Origin: Lachnospiraceae bacterium | GTDB taxonomy: Bacteria; Bacillota; Clostridia; Lachnospirales; Lachnospiraceae | Assembly (NCBI GenBank): GCA_022798035.1 | Contig: JAAWLS010000189.1 | Location: 1-5,060, forward strand | Direction of reading: 5' to 3' | DNA: 5,060 bases | Shown: positions 1 through 5,060 of the stretch, piece by piece | Layout: the number at the start of each line of letters is the position of its first letter | How positions within the stretch are numbered: the stretch's first letter is position 1 | Made by a program: the position numbers and the translations under genes | The notes under the pieces: generated by a model | What the model was told of the DNA's origin: nothing | Database searches by the model: none | Seen by the model: the letters and a program-made list of their open reading frames with translations, nothing else

Positions 1-1629
1 CAGAAAAAAATTGATGAAGCGGCAGAGGGGATTGCCGCGGCTGAGGATTATGAAACGGTGAGAGAACTTCTGATGGAAAACCAGAAGCTGGTGAGAGAGG
101 TGGATGAAAACTATACCCTTTCCATGATTCGCATGTATCAGGACACCACAGATGAATATTATAGGCAAGAATTTGCAAAGCAGAATAACGCTGCAGCGAT
201 GCGGGACAATAAAAAATTTAATCTTGCATTAATTTCCTCTCCTTTTGCAGAGAAAATCAATCAGGAATTTGGGCCGGAATTTCTGATTGGGTTAGATAAA
301 GAGAATCAGCTGTTTGCGAAAGGGAAAGAACTGCAGGTAAAGGAGCAGGAGCTGACTGCCCGCTATCGGCAGATAAAGGCGGAAATGAAGTTTGAATTTC
401 AGGGAAAAACTTTGAGTGAGGGAGAGCTGCGCCCTGTGCGGGAGAATCCTGACCGGGAAATCCGAAGGGAAGCTGTGACCGCTTTGTACCGTGGATTTAC
501 AGAACAAAAGGAAGCCCTTGGAGAAATTTTGGATGAGCTGGTGAAGGTGAGAAACGAGATTGCCAGAGTCAATGGATTTGACAATTATCTGGACTATATG
601 AATCTGGAAAAGGGAAGAAGAGAGTACGGGGAACAGGAGCTGGCTGTTTTCCGCAGACAGGTAAAAGAGGAGGCGCTGCCTCTGATGGAGAGACTGCATG
701 AACAGCAGAGGCAGAGACTGGGATTGGAGCAAATGACAGTTTATGACTACAACCTGGTATTCCCAGACGGCAACCCCAAACCTGCAGGGGATATCAAACA
801 GTTATATGAAGCGGCAGGGAAGATGTACTATGGACTGGAACAGGAACTGGGAGAATTTTATGATGATTTGCTGGAGCATGAGCTGATTGATGCTGCATTT
901 TCTACAAAGAAGGTCACAGGAATGGGATTTTGTACCCAGCTTTCCAAGACGAGAATGCCTTTTGTGTTTGCCAATTCTGATGGAACCATGAAAGATGTGG
1001 CGGTATTTACCCACGAATTGGGACATGCTTATCAGTCCTATCTTTCTATGAAGAAGCAGCCTCTTTTGGAGTACCAGAACATGGCAAATGATATCGCAGA
1101 GATTCCTTCAAAAACTATGGAAGTATTTGCTTATCCTTATGCGGAAGAATTTTTTGGAAAAGATGCGGAGAAATTTTTGTATATGCATCAGCATGAAATC
1201 ATAAGCGAAATCATGTTTTACACTATGACAGACGAGTATGAGGCCTGGCTGTACGCCAATCCTGACGCTGCTTTAGAGGAACGGTGTATAGAATATGACA
1301 GAATATTTCATATGTTTCATCCTGGGGTGGACAATAGTGAATTTGCAGAGGAAATCCGTCAGGGGGCCATGCTGTTTACGAATATGGGGATTTTCATGTT
1401 TCCGAAATATCTGATTAGTTACGTACTGTCGGAAATGTGCGCCCTGGAATTCAAAGAGCGGATGGAGACAGAGCCAGAGCAGGCCTGGAGAGATTACAAA
1501 CTTCTGTGTGAGACAGGAGGTTCTCTGGGATATGCAGAATTGTTAAACCGGTGTAATCTGCACCCTGCGTATGAAGAGGGGGCTGTGGCCCGGGCTCTGA
1601 GAGGTTTTAAGCAGAAGTTTATGAAATAA
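1..1629 (+). CDS. M3 family oligoendopeptidase (PepF-like), 5' partial
   Basis: Cytoplasmic-type zinc metallopeptidase expected to cut short peptides. The reading frame is open from base 1 to the TAA at 1627-1629 (542 visible residues), so the start lies upstream of the window. The GTG at 58 and ATG at 73 are internal codons, not credible starts, because family-like helical sequence (EDYETVRELLMENQKLV) runs through them. Counting from base 1, HELGH lies at residues 338-342 (bases 1012-1026; zinc ligands H338 and H342, catalytic E339). The third ligand is probably E367 in AEIPSKTME (bases 1099-1101). The 25-residue spacing from the second His matches thimet oligopeptidase. Near the C terminus FPKYLISY (Y470, Y474) corresponds to the substrate-binding Tyr region of the family. 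M3 oligoendopeptidases of this type are about 560 residues, so roughly 20 are missing. No signal peptide can be judged. The next gene starts 24 bp downstream, suggesting an operon. The family call is firm; substrates are unknown. Confidence 0.93.
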   Translation, partial: QKKIDEAAEGIAAAEDYETVRELLMENQKLVREVDENYTLSMIRMYQDTTDEYYRQEFAKQNNAAAMRDNKKFNLALISSPFAEKINQEFGPEFLIGLDKENQLFAKGKELQVKEQELTARYRQIKAEMKFEFQGKTLSEGELRPVRENPDREIRREAVTALYRGFTEQKEALGEILDELVKVRNEIARVNGFDNYLDYMNLEKGRREYGEQELAVFRRQVKEEALPLMERLHEQQRQRLGLEQMTVYDYNLVFPDGNPKPAGDIKQLYEAAGKMYYGLEQELGEFYDDLLEHELIDAAFSTKKVTGMGFCTQLSKTRMPFVFANSDGTMKDVAVFTHELGHAYQSYLSMKKQPLLEYQNMANDIAEIPSKTMEVFAYPYAEEFFGKDAEKFLYMHQHEIISEIMFYTMTDEYEAWLYANPDAALEERCIEYDRIFHMFHPGVDNSEFAEEIRQGAMLFTNMGIFMFPKYLISYVLSEMCALEFKERMETEPEQAWRDYKLLCETGGSLGYAELLNRCNLHPAYEEGAVARALRGFKQKFMK

Positions 1630-1640
1630 TGCAGAAAGCA

Positions 1641-1647
1641 GAGGAGG
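1641..1647 (+). promoter_or_regulatory. Ribosome binding site of the class I aminotransferase
   Basis: GAGGAGG lies 6 nt before the ATG at 1654, in the 24-bp gap after the peptidase stop. This strong Shine-Dalgarno fixes the start at 1654 rather than the in-frame ATG at 1669. The gap has no room for a usual promoter, supporting co-transcription with the peptidase gene. Confidence 0.8.
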
Positions 1648-1653
1648 AGATTT

Positions 1654-2853
1654 ATGGTTTCAAAGCAGATGCAGCAGGAAATAATAAAAGGTTCTGCCAT
1701 TCGCGCTATGTTTTTGGAAGGAAAAGAAATGGCGGAGAGAGTGGGAGCAGAAAATGTCTATGATTTCAGTTTGGGAAATCCCATGACGCCGGTTCCCAAA
1801 GCATACAATCAGGCCATGATAGAAGCCATAGAGACGGAGGATTCTCTGGAGCTTCACGGCTATATGGACAATGCAGGATTTCCCGGGACCCGGCAGGCAG
1901 TGGCAGAAAATCTGAATCAGAGATTTGGGACGGATTTTGACGGAAGCCATATTGTGATGACTGTGGGAGCGGCGGGAGCCTTGAATGTGGTATTCAAAAC
2001 GATTCTGAATCCTGGAGATGAGGTGCTGGCTCTGGCTCCTTATTTTGGAGAATACCGGGGATATGCGGCGAACCATCAGGGGATTTTGCGGGAAGTGGAG
2101 CCGGACACCAGCACATTTCAGCCGAATTTGGAAGATTTGAAGGTAAAAATCACAGAAAAAACCAAGGCCCTTATCATAAATAATCCGGTAAATCCCACTG
2201 GGATTGTCTATTCGGAGGAAACGATTCAGAATATAGCGTCTATTTTGGAAATGAAACAAAAAGAGTATGGAAGTGCTATCTATATGGTGTCGGACGAACC
2301 TTACCGGGAGCTTGTTTATGACGACAGCAAAGTTCCTTTTCTGACAAAATATTACCGCAATACTTTTGTGACTTATTCTTTCAGCAAGTCGCTGTCTATA
2401 CCGGGAGACCGGATTGGATATATTGCAGTCAGTCCCCGGATGGAAGAGGCAGAGCAGACTGTGAGCGGCCTGTCTGTAGCCAACCGGATTCTGGGTTTTG
2501 TGAACGCTCCGGGTCTGATGCAGAAAGCGCTGATAAAGTCTCTGGATGCCAGGACAGATATTGCGTATTATGACAGGAACCGCCGGTTGATTTATAAAAA
2601 ACTGACAGAACTGGGATTTAACTGTGTGAAACCTCAGGGAGCATTTTACCTGTTTATCAAGTCTCCGGAGGAAGATGAGAAGAAGTTTGTGGAAGCGGCT
2701 AAAAAATATCACATTCTGCTGGTGGGAGGAAGTTCTTTTTCCTGTCCCGGTTATGTGAGGCTTGCCTACTGCGTCTCTTATGAAATGCTGGAACGCTCTC
2801 TGCCAGCTTTTGAGAAGCTGGCGGAAGAATATAAGGAAAAACTGCATCCCTGA
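1654..2853 (+). CDS. Class I/II PLP-dependent aminotransferase (aspartate aminotransferase-like)
   Basis: Cytoplasmic fold-type I pyridoxal-phosphate transaminase of 399 residues, the usual length for the family. Residues 242-255 (SFSKSLSIPGDRIG) fit the class I attachment pattern, with K245 the Schiff-base lysine and R253 the phosphate-contacting Arg. Other expected cofactor contacts are N180 in NPVNPTG, D214 (pyridine nitrogen) and Y217 in DEPYREL. R369 in CPGYVRLAY is the Arg that binds the substrate alpha-carboxylate. The N-terminal FSLGNP segment (about residues 38-43) is the usual substrate-loop region. The family is often named aspartate aminotransferase, but the amino donor cannot be read from the sequence; alanine or aromatic substrates remain possible. 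It follows the peptidase by 24 bp and is probably co-transcribed with it, fitting peptide breakdown followed by amino-acid transamination (inference). A hairpin about 40 bp after the stop may end the transcript. Confidence 0.92.
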   Translation: MVSKQMQQEIIKGSAIRAMFLEGKEMAERVGAENVYDFSLGNPMTPVPKAYNQAMIEAIETEDSLELHGYMDNAGFPGTRQAVAENLNQRFGTDFDGSHIVMTVGAAGALNVVFKTILNPGDEVLALAPYFGEYRGYAANHQGILREVEPDTSTFQPNLEDLKVKITEKTKALIINNPVNPTGIVYSEETIQNIASILEMKQKEYGSAIYMVSDEPYRELVYDDSKVPFLTKYYRNTFVTYSFSKSLSIPGDRIGYIAVSPRMEEAEQTVSGLSVANRILGFVNAPGLMQKALIKSLDARTDIAYYDRNRRLIYKKLTELGFNCVKPQGAFYLFIKSPEEDEKKFVEAAKKYHILLVGGSSFSCPGYVRLAYCVSYEMLERSLPAFEKLAEEYKEKLHP

Positions 2854-2891
2854 AACATGCTGGAAATCGTGAGACGTAATATGTTCAGAGC

Positions 2892-2917
2892 GAAAATTGC
2901 GAAACGCAGCATTTTTC
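2892..2917 (+). terminator. Possible weak intrinsic terminator after the aminotransferase gene
   Basis: TGCG (2898-2901) and CGCA (2905-2908) form a 4-bp GC-containing stem around an AAA loop. Past a two-base GC bulge, AAAAT (2893-2897) can pair with ATTTT (2911-2915), and more T's follow. The shape (A-rich 5' side, short GC stem, T-rich 3' side, 39 bp after the stop codon at 2853) is that of a rho-independent terminator. However, the GC stem is short and the T run is partly used for pairing. It could instead be part of the larger palindromic element that continues to 3000. Confidence 0.35.
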
Positions 2918-2919
2918 AA

Positions 2920-2976
2920 AATTTCATGTACAATTCAAAATATTGCGAAAGAATTTTATAAATTGTACATGAAATT
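2920..2976. repeat. Perfect 16-bp inverted repeat with 25-nt loop
   Basis: The left arm 2920-2935 (AATTTCATGTACAATT) is the exact reverse complement of 2961-2976, with a 25-nt AT-rich loop at 2936-2960. Each arm itself contains the short palindrome TGTACA. No T run follows the right arm, so a simple terminator is unlikely. A second, imperfect pair encloses it: GTGAGAC at 2869-2875 against GTCTCGC at 2991-2997 (six of seven pairs, the seventh a G-T wobble). Possible roles are a structured leader or operator for hisC, or a small MITE-like dispersed repeat. The sequence alone does not decide. Confidence 0.7.
2934..2962 (+). promoter_or_regulatory. Weak candidate promoter for hisC-popT
   Basis: TTCAAA (2934-2939, four of six to the -35 consensus) and TATAAA (2957-2962, five of six to the -10) are 17 bp apart. 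This would give a leader of about 70 nt before hisC. The two boxes sit at the inner edges of the 16-bp inverted repeat, so a protein binding the arms would cover the promoter. AT-rich DNA yields such matches by chance, hence low confidence. Alternative -10-like boxes TATGAT (2976-2981) and TAGAAT (3009-3014) lack a good -35 at normal spacing. Confidence 0.25.
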
Positions 2977-3023
2977 ATGATAACTTAGTAGTCTCGCAAT
3001 CGCCTAGATAGAATACAGAGGAA

Positions 3024-3030
3024 AAGGAGA
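3024..3030 (+). promoter_or_regulatory. Ribosome binding site of hisC
   Basis: AAGGAGA is a near-ideal Shine-Dalgarno, 7 nt before the ATG at 3038, and supports that start. It lies downstream of the palindromic element and is not enclosed in its inner stem. Confidence 0.75.
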
Positions 3031-3037
3031 CATTACA

Positions 3038-4102
3038 ATGGCAGCATGGGAAGAAAATGTGCGGCGGGTGGAGCCCTACACACCGGGAGAACAGCCGAAG
3101 CAGCCTAATATGATAAAATTAAACACCAATGAGAATCCATATCCTCCGGCTCCCGGGGTGGCAAAGGCGCTGCGGGAGTTGGAGACAGACAATTTGAGAA
3201 GATATCCGGACCCATCCTCAAAAGTTCTGGTGCAGGCCCTTGCAGATTATTATGGGGTGGCTAAGGAGCAGGTATTTGTGGGAGTGGGTTCTGACGATGT
3301 TTTGGCTATGAGTTTTCTGACGTTTTTTAACAGCGGGAAATCCATATTGTTTCCGGATATTACATATTCCTTTTATGATGTCTGGGCAGATTTGTTCCGA
3401 ATTCCCTATGAGTGTCCGCCTTTGGATGAAGATTTTAAAATCTGCACCGAAGATTATCTGAGGGAGTGCGGTGGAATTGTAATTCCAAATCCCAACGCCC
3501 CCACCGGAATAGAAAAGGATTTGAAAGAATTAGAGCAGATTATTGCGGGAAATCCGGGAGTAATTGTAATAATTGATGAAGCATATATTGACTTTGGAGG
3601 GACTTCTGCGTTATCATTACTTCCGAAATACGAAAATCTGCTGGTAGTTCAGACATTTTCCAAGTCAAGAAGTCTTGCAGGCATGAGAATTGGATATGCT
3701 ATAGGAAACGAGAAATTGATTCGGTATCTCAACGATGCGAAATATTCCTTTAATTCCTATACGATGAGTGCGGCGGCTTTGGCGGCGGGAGTGGAAGCAG
3801 TCCGGGATGATGTGTATTTCAGGGAGACATTGCAGAAAATAATCAATACCAGGGAGCGCACGAAGAAGGAACTGCACAGATTGGGATTTTCCTTTCCGGA
3901 TTCTAAGAGCAATTTTATCTTTGCAGCTCATCCAAAATATCCGGCCAAAGAATTGTTTGAGGCGTTGAAGAAGTCGAACATCTATGTCCGCTATTTTGAG
4001 AGACCAAGAATTGACAATTATCTGAGAATTTCAATCGGCACGGAACAGGAGATGGACTGCCTGCTGCGTTTTCTGGAAGAATATCTAGGAGAGAGTATAT
4101 GA
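3038..4102 (+). CDS. hisC: Histidinol-phosphate aminotransferase (HisC-like)
   Basis: Fold-type I PLP transaminase of 354 residues, the normal HisC length. It is expected to interconvert imidazole-acetol phosphate plus glutamate and histidinol phosphate plus 2-oxoglutarate in histidine synthesis. The N-terminal IKLNTNENPYPPAP (about residues 27-40) is the HisC substrate-loop signature. N153 in NPNAPTG, D180 and Y183 in IIDEAYIDF, K209 in TFSKSRSLAGMRIGY (Schiff-base lysine, class II-type attachment pattern) and R217 are the expected cofactor contacts. R330 in YLRISIGT is the conserved C-terminal substrate Arg. Start: ATG with AAGGAGA 7 nt upstream. No other his gene is in view, so this is an orphan copy here. 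Such copies can also transaminate aromatic 2-oxo acids, and a CobD-like phosphothreonine decarboxylase is a less likely relative. The stop TGA overlaps the popT start in ATGA. No histidine T-box motif was seen upstream. Confidence 0.9.
   Translation: MAAWEENVRRVEPYTPGEQPKQPNMIKLNTNENPYPPAPGVAKALRELETDNLRRYPDPSSKVLVQALADYYGVAKEQVFVGVGSDDVLAMSFLTFFNSGKSILFPDITYSFYDVWADLFRIPYECPPLDEDFKICTEDYLRECGGIVIPNPNAPTGIEKDLKELEQIIAGNPGVIVIIDEAYIDFGGTSALSLLPKYENLLVVQTFSKSRSLAGMRIGYAIGNEKLIRYLNDAKYSFNSYTMSAAALAAGVEAVRDDVYFRETLQKIINTRERTKKELHRLGFSFPDSKSNFIFAAHPKYPAKELFEALKKSNIYVRYFERPRIDNYLRISIGTEQEMDCLLRFLEEYLGESI
4087..4093 (+). promoter_or_regulatory. Ribosome binding site of popT inside the end of hisC
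   Basis: AGGAGAG lies within the last codons of hisC, with AGGAG 7 nt before the ATG at 4099. This favours the ATGA-overlapping start over the in-frame ATG at 4108 and points to translational coupling. Confidence 0.7.
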
Positions 4103-4947
4103 TTCGAATGATTTTAAAAGGCGTTGTAATTGGAGTGGCAAATATCATTCCCGGCGTCAGCGGAGGCACCATGGCAGTGTCCATGGGAATTTACGATAAG
4201 ATGATACATGCGGCAACCCATTTGTTTTCCGAGTTTAAGAAGAGCATGCAGGTGTTAATTCCCATTATAATAGGCGCAGCTATCGGCGTGGTGGCGCTGG
4301 CCCGTGTGATAGAGATGATGTTTGCCCAGATTCCATTTCAGACAAATCTGCTGTTTATCGGTCTGATTGTGGGAGGACTTCCCGCAATGACAAAGAAGGT
4401 AAAGGGCAAGGGAATCAAGGCAGGTTATATCATTGCATTTCTCATATTTTTTGGACTCGTAACAGGCCTTGCTCTGATGGGAGAGCAGGAGGGGACAGCC
4501 GCGGACCTGAGTTTTAATCTGATAAACGCGGTAAAACTGTTTGGTGTGGGCGTGATTACGTCAGCAACAATGGTAATTCCCGGGGTCAGCGGTTCTATGA
4601 TGCTGATGCTGATAGGATATTACAATCCGGTGCTGAGTGAGGTGAACCGTTTTATTGACAATGTGCTGGACTTTAATATGCCGGGAATTTTAGACGGATG
4701 CCTGATATTAGTTCCTTTCGGCATCGGCGTGGCAGCAGGGATTTTTGTCATCGCCAAAATAATTGAAATTATATTTGAAAAATTTCCGGAGCATGCTTAC
4801 TGGGCAATTATTGGGCTGATTGTGGCTTCCCCCATTGCAATTCTTTTGATGAATCAGTTTGGAAAGATTCAGCTGATAACCATTGTGACAGGTCTGCTTT
4901 CTCTTGTGCTGGGAGCGGCAATTGCCCTGAAGCTGGGAGAAGAATAG
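4099..4947 (+). CDS. popT: DUF368 family membrane protein, PopT-type undecaprenyl-phosphate translocase
   Basis: Integral membrane protein of 282 residues. DUF368 proteins were shown in 2023 to be one of two broad families (with DedA/UptA) that return undecaprenyl phosphate across the cytoplasmic membrane for reuse in peptidoglycan and other envelope polymers. The diagnostic motif IPGVSG occurs twice, at residues 17-22 and 160-165. Hydrophobic segments lie at about 8-30, 51-71, 82-97, 109-127, 146-174, 201-226, 233-251 and 258-278, some probably re-entrant. The two halves are homologous: residues 53-79 and 204-230 align without gaps at a 151-residue offset (shared P55/P206, G59/G210, G63/G214, E72/E223, F75/F226, P79/P230). 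No signal peptide is cleaved; the first hydrophobic stretch is part of the fold. The start overlaps the hisC stop (ATGA), so the two are co-translated. No clear terminator follows the TAG. Family assignment is firm; the transport role here is by homology. Confidence 0.9.
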   Translation: MIRMILKGVVIGVANIIPGVSGGTMAVSMGIYDKMIHAATHLFSEFKKSMQVLIPIIIGAAIGVVALARVIEMMFAQIPFQTNLLFIGLIVGGLPAMTKKVKGKGIKAGYIIAFLIFFGLVTGLALMGEQEGTAADLSFNLINAVKLFGVGVITSATMVIPGVSGSMMLMLIGYYNPVLSEVNRFIDNVLDFNMPGILDGCLILVPFGIGVAAGIFVIAKIIEIIFEKFPEHAYWAIIGLIVASPIAILLMNQFGKIQLITIVTGLLSLVLGAAIALKLGEE

Positions 4948-5048
4948 AAGTTGCTGAATGTACGCCTGGGCCCCTGTATGATGATCTGCGGAACGGGCGT
5001 GTAATTTCTCCCGCTTCCCTTATAAATCTTTAATTCCTTTGCCTGCAT
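4869..5048 (-). pseudogene. Probable truncated SymE-family type I toxin remnant
   Basis: On the minus strand an ATG at 5048-5046 opens a 59-codon frame ending in TGA at 4871-4869. The first 26 residues include LKIYKGSGRNYTPVPQIIIQG. This resembles the N-terminal half of SymE-like toxins (basic/aromatic strand, then a P-x-I-x-L-x-G motif normally followed by a Trp and a helix ending in GF). After the Gly at 4973-4971 the expected W-L-x-x-x-G-F is absent in all three frames. The rest of the frame (bases below 4948) is simply antisense to the end of popT. I therefore read it as a toxin gene cut off at about 4970, although a short intact protein of 59 residues is possible. A partial Shine-Dalgarno (AGGG) lies 8 nt before the ATG at the window edge. 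The frame is open upstream to the edge, so an earlier start cannot be excluded. Family recognition is from memory of the motif. Confidence 0.45.
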
Positions 5049-5060
5049 ATAAAATACCCT

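Noticed and set aside
58..60. GTG at 58 as start of the peptidase
   Set aside because: The frame is open to base 1 with family-like sequence upstream, and no Shine-Dalgarno precedes the GTG. The gene is cut by the window edge.
292..1026. Minus-strand open frames (292-732, 399-584, 802-1026) opposite the peptidase
   Set aside because: All are antisense to the M3 peptidase, have no recognisable domains and lack supporting ribosome sites.
1660..2919. A 419-codon open frame on the minus strand, opposite the class I aminotransferase
   Set aside because: It lies almost entirely antisense to a well-supported gene, needs a TTG start without a good ribosome site, and gives a His/Arg/Phe/Gln-rich product with no recognisable motif. 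It is a codon-bias shadow.
2854..3037. T-box or other amino-acid riboswitch upstream of hisC
   Set aside because: No T-box core resembling GGGTGG followed by ACCGCG, no His-rich leader peptide and no antiterminator/terminator pair were seen.
3665..4184. Minus-strand open frames at 3665-3931 and 3915-4184
   Set aside because: Shadows of hisC and the hisC-popT junction; the products have no motif or plausible start context.
4961..4980. GGGCCC-centred palindrome after popT as a terminator
   Set aside because: It has only a short self-complementary core, with no loop and no T run after it on either strand.
1..5060. CRISPR arrays, tRNA/rRNA genes, insertion sequences, phage attachment sites
   Set aside because: No regularly spaced repeats, no tRNA-like or rRNA-like sequence, and no transposase or integrase frames were found on either strand.

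Overview
The window looks like a chromosomal segment of a Gram-positive anaerobe of class Clostridia, most likely Lachnospiraceae (Blautia/Dorea-like). This is inferred from moderate GC with AT-rich intergenic DNA, strong purine-rich Shine-Dalgarno sites (GAGGAGG, AAGGAGA, AGGAGAG), frequent AGA/AGG/ATA codons and the style of the proteins. It is a family-level impression, not a species call. Nearly all coding sequence is on the plus strand.

Layout. (1) Positions 1-1629: the 3' part of an M3-family oligoendopeptidase (zinc metallopeptidase, HELGH motif) whose first codons lie outside the window. (2) Positions 1654-2853: a class I PLP-dependent aminotransferase, 24 bp downstream and probably in the same transcript. 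(3) Positions 2854-3037: a 184-bp AT-rich intergenic region holding a small terminator-like hairpin, a perfect 16-bp inverted repeat with a 25-nt loop, repeated TTGCG-type motifs and a weak promoter candidate. (4) Positions 3038-4102: histidinol-phosphate aminotransferase (hisC-like), with no other histidine genes in view. (5) Positions 4099-4947: a DUF368 membrane protein of the PopT undecaprenyl-phosphate translocase family, joined to hisC by an ATGA stop/start overlap. (6) Positions 4948-5060: a short tail whose minus strand encodes the first ~26 residues of what looks like a SymE-family toxin. The resemblance then stops, and the frame runs into the 3' end of popT.

How the genes work together. 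The peptidase and the first aminotransferase fit peptide turnover and amino-acid interconversion in the cytoplasm. HisC serves histidine synthesis and possibly aromatic transamination. PopT recycles the lipid carrier for cell-wall synthesis. The hisC-popT coupling is an arrangement, not an obvious pathway. I found no convincing undescribed multi-gene system. The items most worth a second look are the palindromic intergenic element and the apparent SymE remnant overlapping the end of popT.
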